NCBI RefSeq assembly: GCF_001665395.1
Contig: NZ_LZSG01000007.1
Span: forward strand, 16,930-80,929
Length of the DNA: 64,000 nucleotides
Direction of reading: 5' to 3'
From: Mycobacterium sp. 1164966.3
GTDB taxonomy: Bacteria > Actinomycetota > Actinomycetes > Mycobacteriales > Mycobacteriaceae
Below, piece by piece: positions 45,774-55,185 of this stretch (position 1 is the stretch's first letter; every line of letters begins with the position of its first letter). The notes below the pieces were generated by a model, which saw only the letters and a program-made list of their open reading frames with translations, was not told the origin of the DNA and made no database searches. A program made the translations under genes and the position numbers.

Positions 45774-47369
45774 TCACATCCGAAAGACGCCGAAGCTCGA
45801 CGTTCCCTTGATCGGGCCATTGGCGATGGCAGACAAACACATTCCCAGCACGATGCGGGTGTCGCGCGGATCGATCACCCCGTCGTCGTAAAGCATCCCG
45901 GACAGCACCATCGGCAGTGACTCGGCCTCGATCTGGCCCTCTACAGCGGCGCGCATCGCGGCATCGGCCGCCTCGTCGACCTGCTGCCCACGAGCCTCGG
46001 CGGCCGCGCGGGCGACGATCGACAGCACGCCCGAGAGCTGCGCGCCGCCCATCACCGCGGATTTGGCGCTCGGCCAAGCGAACAGGAACCGCGGTTCGTA
46101 GGCGCGCCCGCACATGCCGTAGTGGCCGGCGCCGTAGGACGCGCCGATGATCAGCGAGATGTGCGGGACCGTCGAATTCGACACGGCGTTGATCATCATC
46201 GAACCGTGCTTGATCATGCCGCCTTCTTCGTAGTCCTTGCCCACCATGTAGCCGGTGGTGTTGTGCAGGAACAACAGTGGCGTGTCAAAGCGGTTGGCCA
46301 GCTGGATGAATTGGGTTGCCTTCTGCGACTCCTCGCTGAACAAGACGCCTCGCGCATTGGCCAGGATGCCCACCGGGTAGCCGTGCAACTGAGCCCATCC
46401 GGTGACCAGCGACGACCCGTACATCGGCTTGAATTCGTCGAACTCGGAGCCGTCGACTATCCGGGCGATCACTTCCCGAGGGTCGAACGGGATCCGTAGG
46501 TCGGCCGGCACGATGCCGATCAACTCCTCGGCATCGAACAGCGGCTCGGTCACCGGCTTCGGTTCGGGCCCCTGCTTCCGCCAATTCAGCCGGGCCACTA
46601 TGCGCCGGCCGATGCGTAAGGCGTCCAGCTCGTCGACGGCGAAGTAGTCGGCCAAACCCGATATCCGCGCGTGCATTTCAGCGCCGCCCAGCGATTCGTC
46701 GTCGGATTCTTCACCGGTCGCCATCTTCACCAGAGGTGGGCCGGCCAGGAACACCTTGGAACGTTCCTTGATCATCACCACGTGATCCGACATGCCCGGC
46801 ACGTAGGCGCCGCCCGCGGTGGAGTTGCCGAACACCAACGCGATGGTGGGAATGCCCGCCGCTGACAATCGGGTCAGGTCGCGGAACATCTGTCCGCCGG
46901 GCACGAAGATTTCCTTCTGCGTGGGCAGGTCTGCGCCGCCGGATTCCACCAGCGAAACCACCGGAAGCCGATTCTGCAGCGCAATCTGTTTGGCCCGCAG
47001 TATTTTTCGCAGTGTCCAGGGATTACTGGTGCCGCCTTTGACGGTAGGGTCGTTGGCGACGATCATGCATTCCACACCCGAAACCGCGCCGATGCCGGTA
47101 ACCAGGCTGGCGCCGACCGTGAACGCGCTGCCGTATGCCGCCAGCGGGCTCAGTTCCAGGAACGGCGAATCCGGGTCGACGAGCAGCTCGATGCGTTCGC
47201 GTGCGGTCATCTTGCCGCGGGCGTGGTGACGCTCGACGTACTTAGGACCGCCACCCGCAAGCGCTTTGGCCAGTTCGGCATCGATCTCGTCGAGCCGTGA
47301 CGTCGCCGCCGCGGCCGCCTGAGCGTAACCGTCAGCGTTCGGGTCGAGGGTGGACTGCAGGACGGTCAT
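45774..47369 (-). CDS. accD2: Acyl-CoA carboxylase beta subunit (carboxyltransferase)
   Basis: 531 aa from ATG 47369, which overlaps the fadE13 stop (ATGA). Crotonase-like carboxyltransferase domains with RGKMTARERIELL, the FNNST-like GNSTAGGAYVPGMSD acyl-CoA loop and the second-domain GYMVGKDYEEGGMIKHG and GASYGAGHYGMCGRAY motifs. The last resembles methylcrotonyl-/geranyl-CoA carboxylases more than acetyl-/propionyl-CoA carboxylases, so a branched 2-enoyl-CoA is the probable substrate (inference). Confidence 0.94.
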   Translation of the reverse strand: MTVLQSTLDPNADGYAQAAAAATSRLDEIDAELAKALAGGGPKYVERHHARGKMTARERIELLVDPDSPFLELSPLAAYGSAFTVGASLVTGIGAVSGVECMIVANDPTVKGGTSNPWTLRKILRAKQIALQNRLPVVSLVESGGADLPTQKEIFVPGGQMFRDLTRLSAAGIPTIALVFGNSTAGGAYVPGMSDHVVMIKERSKVFLAGPPLVKMATGEESDDESLGGAEMHARISGLADYFAVDELDALRIGRRIVARLNWRKQGPEPKPVTEPLFDAEELIGIVPADLRIPFDPREVIARIVDGSEFDEFKPMYGSSLVTGWAQLHGYPVGILANARGVLFSEESQKATQFIQLANRFDTPLLFLHNTTGYMVGKDYEEGGMIKHGSMMINAVSNSTVPHISLIIGASYGAGHYGMCGRAYEPRFLFAWPSAKSAVMGGAQLSGVLSIVARAAAEARGQQVDEAADAAMRAAVEGQIEAESLPMVLSGMLYDDGVIDPRDTRIVLGMCLSAIANGPIKGTSSFGVFRM

Positions 47370-48514
47370 GATTGATATCCCAGGAGTTTGGCGGCCAGCG
47401 CGGTGAGGATTTCGGTGGTGCCGCCGCCGATTCCCAGGATCCGCATATCCCGGTACTGGCGTTCGACTTCGGATTCGGCCATGTAACCCATGCCGCCGAA
47501 CAGCTGCACCGCCTGGTTGGCCACCCATTCGCCTGCTTCGACGGCGGTGTTCTTGGCGAAGCACACCTGCGCGATGAGGTTGGTTTCACCGGCCAGCTGA
47601 CGCTCCACCACACTACGGGAGTAGACGCGTGCCACGTCGATGCGGCGGGCCATTTCGGCGAGCGTGTTCTGCACGGCCTGCCGCGAGATCAGCGGACGGC
47701 CAAACGTCTCCCGGTCGCGGCACCATTGTGCGGTGATGTCCAGGCACCGCTGCGCGCTCGAATAGGCTTGAGCGGCAAGCCCGATGCGCTCGGCGACGAA
47801 CGCCTGGGCTATCTGGGCAAACCCCGAGTTCTCCGCGCCCACGATGTTTTCCCTGGGAACCCGGACGTCGGTGTAGGACAGCTCGGCGGTGTCCGAGGAC
47901 CGCCAACCCATCTTGTCCAGCTTGCGGCTCACCTCGAAACCAGGTGTGCCCTTGTCGACCACCAGCAGCGAAACCCCCGCTGCGCCAGGGCCTCCGGTGC
48001 GCACCGCGGTAACCACATAGTCGGCGCGGACCGCGGAGGTGATATAGGTCTTGGCGCCGTTGACGATGTAGTGGTCGCCGTCGCCCACCGCGGTGGTGCG
48101 CAGGTGCCCGACGTCCGAGCCGCCGCCGGGTTCGGTGATGGCCAGGGCGCCGATCTTCTCCCCGGTCAGCGTCGGGCGCACATACTCGTCGATCTGCCGC
48201 TGGTCGCCGGAGGCAATCATATGCGGAACGGCTATGCCGCAGGTGAACAACGACGCGAACACCCCTCCGGGCGCGCCGGACTGGTGCATCTCCTCGCAGA
48301 TCACCACCGCGTCGGCCCCGTCCCCCCCGCCGCCGCCGACGGCTTCCGGGAAGTTGGCGCCGAGCAGCCCGGCCGCTCCGGCGCGCCGATGCAGGTCGCG
48401 CGGCAGGTCGCCGGTGCGTTCCCACTCGTCGATGTTGGGTAGAATCTCGCGTTCGGCGAAGGAGCGCACGGTCTTTCGCAGTTGCTCGCGTTCCGGCGTG
48501 GTCCAGATGTTCAC
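47366..48514 (-). CDS. fadE13: Acyl-CoA dehydrogenase FadE13
   Basis: 382 aa from GTG 48514 (MNIWTTPEREQLRKTV), with GGAGAGG five bases upstream; the start overlaps the AtuA-like gene stop (GTGA). ALAITEPGGGSDVGHL, GAKTYITSAV, and the VQLFGGMGYMAESEVERQYRD C-terminal signature are present. The sequence GGGTTEI carries the segment that follows the catalytic region in this family. Confidence 0.92.
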   Translation of the reverse strand: MNIWTTPEREQLRKTVRSFAEREILPNIDEWERTGDLPRDLHRRAGAAGLLGANFPEAVGGGGGDGADAVVICEEMHQSGAPGGVFASLFTCGIAVPHMIASGDQRQIDEYVRPTLTGEKIGALAITEPGGGSDVGHLRTTAVGDGDHYIVNGAKTYITSAVRADYVVTAVRTGGPGAAGVSLLVVDKGTPGFEVSRKLDKMGWRSSDTAELSYTDVRVPRENIVGAENSGFAQIAQAFVAERIGLAAQAYSSAQRCLDITAQWCRDRETFGRPLISRQAVQNTLAEMARRIDVARVYSRSVVERQLAGETNLIAQVCFAKNTAVEAGEWVANQAVQLFGGMGYMAESEVERQYRDMRILGIGGGTTEILTALAAKLLGYQS

Positions 48515-50226
48515 AGCAACCTCTCCGGTATGTCGACATGGCGGCTGCGCAGCCATTCGCCCAGTCCCTTGGCTTGTGGATCGAAGCGCGCTTGGTAGGC
48601 GACGCCTTCACCGAGGATGCCCTCGATGACGAAGTTCACCGCCCGCAGCTTGGGCAACACATGGCGGCTCACCTCGAGATCGGCTGTCTCGGGCAGGAGT
48701 TGCTTGAGCAGTTCGACGGTCAGCGTGTTGGCCAGCCAGTGCCACTGCTCGTCGGTCCGCACCCAGACGCCGACGTTGGCCGATCCGCCCTTGTCGCCAC
48801 TGCGGGCGCCCGCGATCAGGCCCAGCGGCGCACGCCGGGTCGGGCCGGGCGGCAGGGGGCCCGGCAATGCTGGAGTGTCCGCCGGTGCCAACTCCAAAGT
48901 TTCGGTGGCACAGGGGATCTCGAAGCGGGTTCCGTCGGCGTGCACTGCCATGTGCGGCACCTGGGCGGCATCGACATAGCCGGGCCGGAACACGCCGTAA
49001 ACCTGGCCGTCGCCGGGCGGGGCGGTGGAGGTGAATCCCGGATAGCTGGCGAGCGCCAATTCGACTGCCGCTGAGGAGAATTGGCGTCCCACGTTGGCAG
49101 GGTCCGGATCGCGGACCACGCAGCTCAGCAGCGCGCTGGCGGCTTCTTCGGTGTCGGCATCCGGGTGGTCGGTGCGGGCCAGCGTCCACTGCAGCTCGGC
49201 AGGCTTGACCGTCAGACTGGATTCGAGCTGCCGTCGCACCAAGTCAGCCTTAGCCTCGATGTCCAGCCCGGTCAGCACGAATGTCATGGAGTTGCGGAAC
49301 CCGCCGATGCTGTTCAGCGAGACCTTGAGGGTCGGCGGTGGCGGTTCGCCGACCACACCGCTGACGCGCACCCGGTCCGGGCCGTCATCAGACAGCTCGA
49401 TGCTGTCCATCCGGGCCGTCACATCGGGGTTGGCATAGCGAGCGCCGGTGATCTCGTAGAGGAGTTGGGCGGTGACGGTGTCCACGCTGACCAGCCCGCC
49501 GGTGCCGGGATGCTTGGTGATCACCGACGAGCCGTCGGCGTAGACCTCCGCCAGCGGAAAGCCCGCGTAGGTCAGATCGGGAACTTCCGTGAAAAAGGAG
49601 AAGTTGCCGCCGGTGGCCTGGACACCGCATTCGATGATGTGGCCGGCGACCACGGCGCCGGCCAGCTGGTCGTAGTCGGTACGGCCCCAACCGAAGTGCG
49701 CGGCCGCCGATCCGACGATCACCGAGGCGTCGGTGACCCGGCCGGTGACGACGACGTCGGCTCCGGCGTTGAGGCAGTCGGCGATTCCCCAGCCGCCCAG
49801 ATAGGCGTTCGCAGTTAGGGGGGCCGTTGCGGCTGTGCCGAGGCCCAGCTCGGCCGCCCGGGGCAACAGATCATCGCCCTCGACGTAGGCGATCCGCGCC
49901 GGGATGCCCAGCCGTTGCGCCAGCGCGCGCACCGCCTCCGCGAGTCCGGCGGGGTTCAGTCCGCCGGCGTTGGCGACGATGCGCACCCCGCGGTCGATCG
50001 CGAGGCCAAGGCACTCTTCGAGTTGGGTCAGGAAGGTTTTGGCGTAGCCGCGCTCGGGGTGCTTCATCTTGTCGCGGCCCAGAATCAGCATGGTCAGCTC
50101 GGCCAGATAATCCCCGGTGACGTAGTCCAGATCGCCACCAGTGAGCATCTCGTGCATCGCCGACAGCCGGTCGCCGTAGAAACCCGAGCAGTTCCCGATT
50201 CGCACGGCACCAGACGATGGGGCCAC
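48511..50226 (-). CDS. AtuA-like acyclic terpene utilisation family protein (DUF1446)
   Basis: First gene of the operon, 571 aa, counterpart of Rv0976c. GTG 50226 is chosen because GGGAGG precedes it by four bases; an ATG at 50241 lies upstream of that site. The N-terminal DUF1446 domain (about 1-355) has IGNCSGFYGDRLSAM and GGWGIADCLNAGADVVVTGRVTD; the C-terminal ~110 residues are the AtuA-like ferredoxin-fold domain (SGDKGGSANVGVWV). Its biochemical role is unknown even in Pseudomonas, where it belongs to citronellol/geraniol catabolism. Confidence 0.87.
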   Translation of the reverse strand: MAPSSGAVRIGNCSGFYGDRLSAMHEMLTGGDLDYVTGDYLAELTMLILGRDKMKHPERGYAKTFLTQLEECLGLAIDRGVRIVANAGGLNPAGLAEAVRALAQRLGIPARIAYVEGDDLLPRAAELGLGTAATAPLTANAYLGGWGIADCLNAGADVVVTGRVTDASVIVGSAAAHFGWGRTDYDQLAGAVVAGHIIECGVQATGGNFSFFTEVPDLTYAGFPLAEVYADGSSVITKHPGTGGLVSVDTVTAQLLYEITGARYANPDVTARMDSIELSDDGPDRVRVSGVVGEPPPPTLKVSLNSIGGFRNSMTFVLTGLDIEAKADLVRRQLESSLTVKPAELQWTLARTDHPDADTEEAASALLSCVVRDPDPANVGRQFSSAAVELALASYPGFTSTAPPGDGQVYGVFRPGYVDAAQVPHMAVHADGTRFEIPCATETLELAPADTPALPGPLPPGPTRRAPLGLIAGARSGDKGGSANVGVWVRTDEQWHWLANTLTVELLKQLLPETADLEVSRHVLPKLRAVNFVIEGILGEGVAYQARFDPQAKGLGEWLRSRHVDIPERLL

Positions 50227-50268
50227 GCGTCCTCCCTTCATTGGGACCACCGGTAGCGGCAAAAAACC

Positions 50269-50284
50269 AACCAACCGGTAGGTT
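50269..50284. promoter_or_regulatory. Palindromic operator candidate upstream of the AtuA-acc-fad operon
   Basis: AACCAACCGGTAGGTT is symmetrical except for one base pair and is centred on CCGG. It is 43 bp upstream of the GTG start of the first gene. The symmetry suits a TetR-type repressor; no regulator gene is adjacent. Confidence 0.55.
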
Positions 50285-50452
50285 AGCGGGCGGCGCCGGG
50301 GGCCCGTCAACCGGCCGGGCCCCGCGACGCGGTTTTGGCGCCCAGCAGGTCAACGACTATCCTTGACTGCCTGTACGGGCACCGCATGGCATCGCATGAC
50401 TATGCCGCGCGCAGACCCGTTCCGAAACCCCAACCGAGGAGTGAGGCCCGCC

Positions 50453-50626
50453 ATGGCGACACCCAAGCGCAGGATGTCGCGCGCGAATACCCGAAGCCGT
50501 CGCGCGCAGTGGAAGGCCACCCGGACCGAGCTCGTCGGTGTGACGGTGGCGGGGCAGAAGCACAAGGTGCCGCGCAGGCTGCTCAAGGCCGCCCGCCTCG
50601 GTTTGATCGACCTGGACAAGCGCTAA
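50453..50626 (+). CDS. rpmF: 50S ribosomal protein L32
   Basis: 57-aa basic ribosomal protein from ATG 50453 with gaggagtgagg upstream. The [22 protein letters not shown]-terminus is typical. It lacks the four zinc-binding cysteines, i.e. is the C-minus form. The PE_PGRS genes that flank rpmF in H37Rv are not present here. Confidence 0.95.
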   Translation: MATPKRRMSRANTRSRRAQWKATRTELVGVTVAGQKHKVPRRLLKAARLGLIDLDKR

Positions 50627-50746
50627 CCCGCGGGCTGATATCGCCGGGGCTATCGCAATCGACAATCGCGTAGTGGTCCCGCGGCATTACTGGTGTGGTC
50701 TGTGTGATCAATGGGACCACTGAGCCTAGTTCTGACCCGGCGCGCC

Positions 50747-50765
50747 TCTCAGGCCGCTCTCAGGC
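50747..50765 (+). promoter_or_regulatory. MprA box upstream of mprA
   Basis: Two identical 8-bp direct repeats TCTCAGGC at 50747-50754 and 50758-50765 separated by CGC. This is the described layout of an MprA-binding site and lies 22 bp before the mprA start, in line with autoregulation. Confidence 0.8.
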
Positions 50766-50786
50766 GTTCGTACGACACTAGTTCGC

Positions 50787-51473
50787 GTGCGAATTCTTGT
50801 CGTTGACGACGATCGTGCGGTGCGAGAGTCGCTGCGCCGGTCGCTTTCGTTCAATGGGTATTCAGTCGAGCTCGCCCACGACGGGGTCGAGGCCCTCGAC
50901 ATGATCGCCAGCGATCGGCCCGACGCGCTCGTCCTGGATGTCATGATGCCGCGGTTGGACGGCCTCGAGGTGTGCCGTCAGCTCCGCAGCACCGGCGACG
51001 ACCTGCCGATTCTGGTGCTCACCGCCCGTGATTCGGTCTCCGAGCGGGTGGCCGGGCTGGACGCCGGTGCCGACGACTATCTGCCCAAGCCGTTTGCCCT
51101 CGAAGAGCTGCTGGCTCGCATGCGCGCGCTGCTGCGCCGCACCAAGCCGGAAGATGCCGCCGAGTCGGTGGCGATGAAGTTCTCCGACTTGACCCTGGAC
51201 CCGGTGACCCGCGAAGTCACCCGGGGCCATCGCCGGATCAGCCTCACCCGCACCGAGTTCTCCCTGCTGGAAATGCTGATCGCCAACCCGCGCCGGGTAT
51301 TGACGCGCAGCCGGATTCTCGAGGAAGTCTGGGGATTCGACTTTCCCACCTCGGGCAATGCACTGGAGGTGTACGTCGGCTATCTGCGTCGCAAGACAGA
51401 GTCCGAGGGTGAACCGCGTTTGATTCACACCGTCCGTGGGGTGGGCTACGTGCTGAGGGAGACGCCACCCTGA
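50787..51473 (+). CDS. mprA: Response regulator MprA
   Basis: OmpR-type regulator of envelope stress, 228 aa. Receiver domain (1-115): acidic pocket Asp7-Asp9, phospho-acceptor Asp51 in LVLDVMMP, Thr in LTARD, Lys in YLPKPF. The C-terminal winged helix (about 130-226) ends [13 protein letters not shown] 50787. TGA overlaps the mprB ATG (TGATG). Confidence 0.97.
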   Translation: MRILVVDDDRAVRESLRRSLSFNGYSVELAHDGVEALDMIASDRPDALVLDVMMPRLDGLEVCRQLRSTGDDLPILVLTARDSVSERVAGLDAGADDYLPKPFALEELLARMRALLRRTKPEDAAESVAMKFSDLTLDPVTREVTRGHRRISLTRTEFSLLEMLIANPRRVLTRSRILEEVWGFDFPTSGNALEVYVGYLRRKTESEGEPRLIHTVRGVGYVLRETPP

Positions 51474-53059
51474 TGGTTCGGGTCCGGCGGCCCGTCCAGA
51501 ACAGGCGCGCAGCGTTGCGAGCCACCAGCTCATTGTCTTTGCGGTGGCGGGTCATGCTGCTGGCGATGTCCATGGTGGCGATGGTCGTCATCCTGATGGC
51601 GTTCGCGGTCTACGCGGTGATCTCGGCGGCCCTCTACAGCGACATCGACAACCAACTGCAGAGCCGGGCCCAGTTGCTGATTGCCAGCGGTTCGCTGGCA
51701 GCCGATCCTGGAAAGGCCATCGAGGGCACCGCCTATTCCGACGTCAACGCGATGCTGGTGAGCCCGGGCGAGTTCATCTACACCGCCAACCAGCCAGGCC
51801 AGACGCTGCCGGTGGGATCCGCTGAGAAGGCGGTCATTCGCGGCGAGCTGTTCATGTCCCGTCGCACCGCCGGCGACCAGCGCATACTTGCCATCCACTT
51901 GCCCAACGGGAGTTCGCTGCTGATCTCGAAGAGTCTGCGGCCGACGGAAGCCGTGATGACCAAACTGCGATTTGTACTGCTGCTGGTCGGCGGAATCGGT
52001 GTCGCCGTCGCCGCGGTGGCCGGTGGAATGGTCACCCGGGCCGGGCTGCGGCCGGTGGCTCGTCTCACCGAAGCGGCCGAGCGGGTCGCGCGCACCGACG
52101 ACCTGCGGCCCATTCCAGTGTTCGGCAGCGACGAACTGGCCAGGCTCACCGAAGCCTTCAACTTGATGCTGCGGGCCCTGGCCGAGTCCCGCGAACGGCA
52201 GGCCCGGCTGGTCACCGACGCCGGACACGAACTGCGCACACCGCTGACGTCGCTGCGCACCAATGTCGAACTGCTGATGGCATCGATGGAACCGGGAGCG
52301 CCCCGGCTGCCCGAGCAGGAGATGGTCGACCTGCGCGCCGATGTGATCGCTCAGATCGAAGAGCTGTCCACCCTGGTTGGTGACCTGGTGGACCTGACCC
52401 GCGACGCCGGTCAGGTCGTGCATGAACCGGTCGACATGTCCGATGTCATCGACCGCAGCCTGGAGCGGGTCCGGCGGCGGCGCAACGACATTCACTTCGA
52501 TGTCCAGGTGACGCCGTGGCAGGTCTACGGCGATGCGGCCGGACTGTCGCGCGCGGCACTGAACCTGATGGACAACGCGGCCAAATGGAGCCCGCCGGGC
52601 GGCCGTGTCGGCGTCACGCTGCGCCAGCTGGACGCATCGCACGCCGAGCTGGTGGTGTCCGACCACGGCCCCGGGATCCCACTGCATGAGCGGCGCCTGG
52701 TGTTCGAACGGTTCTACCGGTCGACGACGGCGCGCGCATTACCTGGTTCAGGTTTGGGGCTTGCGATTGTCAAACAGGTGGTACTCAACCACGGTGGATT
52801 GCTGCGCGTGGAAGACACCGTGCCGGGAGGTCAGCCTCCGGGAACCACGATTTATGTGCTTCTACCAGGACGTCCGATGCCGGTTTCGGATTCCGAGACA
52901 GGAGACGCTGCACTGGCGCCTTCGGAACCCGCGGAATTTTCGGACGCGTCAGCAGACAGCCGCACCAATCCGACAGGAAAAGTGATTGAGACCGGTGCGA
53001 ACTCTCCGGATTCGGCGAACGTTATCTCAGCGGACTCTCAGTCCGCGCGCGCAAGGTAG
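51473..53059 (+). CDS. mprB: Sensor histidine kinase/phosphatase MprB
   Basis: 528 aa. TM helices at about 27-52 and 165-187 bracket an extracytoplasmic domain of ~110 residues; then HAMP, the dimerisation domain with phospho-His252 in DAGHELRTPL, and a catalytic domain with N-box NLMDNAAKW, VSDHGPGIP and GSGLGLAIVKQVV. A low-complexity Ser/Asp-rich tail of ~70 residues ends the protein. An MprA box is embedded in its last codons. Confidence 0.97.
   Translation: MVRVRRPVQNRRAALRATSSLSLRWRVMLLAMSMVAMVVILMAFAVYAVISAALYSDIDNQLQSRAQLLIASGSLAADPGKAIEGTAYSDVNAMLVSPGEFIYTANQPGQTLPVGSAEKAVIRGELFMSRRTAGDQRILAIHLPNGSSLLISKSLRPTEAVMTKLRFVLLLVGGIGVAVAAVAGGMVTRAGLRPVARLTEAAERVARTDDLRPIPVFGSDELARLTEAFNLMLRALAESRERQARLVTDAGHELRTPLTSLRTNVELLMASMEPGAPRLPEQEMVDLRADVIAQIEELSTLVGDLVDLTRDAGQVVHEPVDMSDVIDRSLERVRRRRNDIHFDVQVTPWQVYGDAAGLSRAALNLMDNAAKWSPPGGRVGVTLRQLDASHAELVVSDHGPGIPLHERRLVFERFYRSTTARALPGSGLGLAIVKQVVLNHGGLLRVEDTVPGGQPPGTTIYVLLPGRPMPVSDSETGDAALAPSEPAEFSDASADSRTNPTGKVIETGANSPDSANVISADSQSARAR
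53025..53043 (+). promoter_or_regulatory. MprA box upstream of pepD
   Basis: Direct repeats TCTCAGCG (53025-53032) and TCTCAGTC (53036-53043) with a 3-base spacer, inside the 3' end of mprB and 104 bp before pepD. It matches the site upstream of mprA in layout and in the first six bases of each repeat. Confidence 0.72.
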
Positions 53060-53146
53060 TTGTGCGGTTAGTGTTGGCAATCAAGCCGACAACGTTCGAC
53101 AGACGTCGAAGAGACATCGAATTACGAGGAAGAGCGACTTAGCGAC

Positions 53147-54640
53147 ATGACGAATCACCCGAGGTATTCGCCACCGCCGCAGCAGCCTGGATACCGTACC
53201 GGGCCTGGTGGGCCTGTGCCGCCCGCCTATGCCCAGGGGCCGCAGGACAGCTACAACCAGCAGTTCGACTGGCGCTATCAGCAGCCGTCACAGCAGTACC
53301 GTCAGTCTTTCGGCGGCACCGGAACGGGCACCATCCCGACCGGAACGGGGGCGGGCACGATACCGGGAATCACCGGCACCGGTCCGGGGCCGATACCGGG
53401 AATGCACGGCACTGGCGCTGGTCCGATACCCGGGATGGGCGGCACCGGCCAAGGTCACATTCCCGGAATGCTTCCCCCGATGCCAGGCCCCCCGGTACGC
53501 CAAAAACGTTCGCGCGCAGGCTTGTTCGCGGGCGCGTTGGCGATCGCGGTGGTGTCGGCGGGCATCGGCGGTGCGGCGGCCACGGTTGTCGAACTCGGCC
53601 ACCAGTCGCCGGGCGGCCACGCCGGCGGATTGATACCTGGAGCGGCACCCAGCGTCCCGGCCGCGAACATGCCGGTCGGCAGCGTCGAACAGGTCGCCGC
53701 GAAGGTGGTGCCCAGCGTCGTCATGCTGGAGACCGATCTGGGTCGGCAGTCCGAGGAGGGCTCCGGCATCATCCTGTCGGCGGACGGCCTGATCATGACG
53801 AACAACCACGTCATCGCCGCCGCCAACCCCAAGGCGCCGCCCGGGCCCGGCGGTCCGCTGCCCGGCGGTGGCGGTGCGCCGAAGACGACGGTGACCTTCT
53901 CTGATGGGCGCACCGCTCCGTTCACCGTGGTCGGTGCCGATCCCACCAGCGACATCGCGGTGGTGCGAGTGGCCGGTATGAGCGGACTCACCCCCATCGC
54001 GATGGGCTCGTCGGCGGATCTGCGAGTCGGCCAGCCGGTGGTGGCGATTGGCTCACCCTTGGGTCTGGCGGGCACGGTCACCACGGGAATCGTCAGCGCG
54101 CTGAACCGGCCGGTATCGACGACCGGTGAGTCGGGAAATCAAAACACGGTGCTCGATGCGATTCAGACCGATGCCGCGATCAACCCCGGCAACTCCGGCG
54201 GGGCACTGGTCAACATGAGCGGACAACTGGTGGGCGTCAATTCGGCGATCGCCACCATGGGTGCTGATTCGGGCGATGCCCAGAGCGGCTCGATCGGCCT
54301 TGGCTTCGCGATTCCGGTCGATCAGGCCAAGCGCATCGCCGACGAGTTGATCAGCACCGGCAAGGCGTCCCACGCCTCGCTGGGCGTGCAGGTGATCACC
54401 GACAAGGGCACGCCCGGCGCCAAGGTGATGGAAGTCGTTCCGGGCGGGGCGGCCGCGGGTGCCGGAGTGCCCAAGGGTGTGGTCGTCACACGGGTCGACG
54501 AGCGCCCGATCAACAGTGCCGACGCATTGGTTGCAGCCGTGCGTTCCAAGGCGCCGGGCGACAAGGTGTCGCTGACCTATCAAGATCCCTCTGGTGGCAC
54601 TCGCACAGTGCAGGTCACCCTCGGCAAGGCGGAGCAGTGA
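53147..54640 (+). CDS. pepD: HtrA-like serine protease PepD
   Basis: 497-aa membrane-anchored protease/chaperone of envelope stress. Residues 1-122 are cytoplasmic and include five repeats of the type GTGxGxIPGM (57-108); one TM helix at 125-148; trypsin-like domain with His221, Asp269 and Ser350 (NPGNSGGAL); PDZ domain about 395-497. All triad residues are present. Likely controlled by MprA through the upstream box. Confidence 0.96.
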   Translation: MTNHPRYSPPPQQPGYRTGPGGPVPPAYAQGPQDSYNQQFDWRYQQPSQQYRQSFGGTGTGTIPTGTGAGTIPGITGTGPGPIPGMHGTGAGPIPGMGGTGQGHIPGMLPPMPGPPVRQKRSRAGLFAGALAIAVVSAGIGGAAATVVELGHQSPGGHAGGLIPGAAPSVPAANMPVGSVEQVAAKVVPSVVMLETDLGRQSEEGSGIILSADGLIMTNNHVIAAANPKAPPGPGGPLPGGGGAPKTTVTFSDGRTAPFTVVGADPTSDIAVVRVAGMSGLTPIAMGSSADLRVGQPVVAIGSPLGLAGTVTTGIVSALNRPVSTTGESGNQNTVLDAIQTDAAINPGNSGGALVNMSGQLVGVNSAIATMGADSGDAQSGSIGLGFAIPVDQAKRIADELISTGKASHASLGVQVITDKGTPGAKVMEVVPGGAAAGAGVPKGVVVTRVDERPINSADALVAAVRSKAPGDKVSLTYQDPSGGTRTVQVTLGKAEQ

Positions 54641-55185
54641 TGAGAGCCGACGCGCAGTTGTCCGACCTCGGATATACGGTTGCACCCATGGAAAAAGGCG
54701 CGGAGTTGGTTGTCGGCCGGGCACTCGTCGTCGTCGTCGACGATCGCACCGCGCATGGCGATGAGGACCACAGCGGTCCGCTGGTCACCGAGCTGCTGAC
54801 CGAGGCGGGGTTCGTCGTCGACGGGGTGGTGGCAGTCGAGGCTGACGAGATCGAGATTCGCAACGCGCTCAACACCGCGGTGATCGGTGGGGTGGACCTG
54901 GTGGTGTCGGTCGGCGGGACCGGGGTCACGCCGCGCGACGTCGCTCCGGAGGCCACCCGGGACATCCTGGATCGGGAGATCCTCGGCATCGCCGAAGCCA
55001 TCCGGGCCTCGGGGCTGTCTGCGGGAATCACCGACGCTGCGCTGTCACGCGGACTGGCGGGTGTTTCGGGAAGCACGCTGGTGGTCAACCTCGCCGGGTC
55101 CCGGTATGCCGTGCGCGACGGAATGGCGACGCTGAATCCGCTGGCCGCGCAGATCATCGGCCAGTTGTCCAGCTTGGAGATCTAA
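54640..55185 (+). CDS. moaB2: Molybdenum cofactor biosynthesis protein MoaB2 family
   Basis: 181 aa from ATG 54640, which overlaps the pepD stop (TGATG); GTG 54637 is the alternative. MoaB/Mog fold: [19 protein letters not shown], then the MPT-binding [18 protein letters not shown] loop and [13 protein letters not shown]. In this family the protein adenylylates molybdopterin, but its place in the mprAB-pepD transcript suggests a stress link. It ends 4 bp inside the convergent mscL gene. Confidence 0.93.
   Translation: MRADAQLSDLGYTVAPMEKGAELVVGRALVVVVDDRTAHGDEDHSGPLVTELLTEAGFVVDGVVAVEADEIEIRNALNTAVIGGVDLVVSVGGTGVTPRDVAPEATRDILDREILGIAEAIRASGLSAGITDAALSRGLAGVSGSTLVVNLAGSRYAVRDGMATLNPLAAQIIGQLSSLEI

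Noticed and set aside
43792..46113. 773-aa version of AccA2
   Set aside because: The first ~115 residues lie antisense-free but over the accD2 3' end in another frame, are Arg-rich and unrelated to biotin carboxylase; the enzyme begins at MITRVLVANRGEIA.
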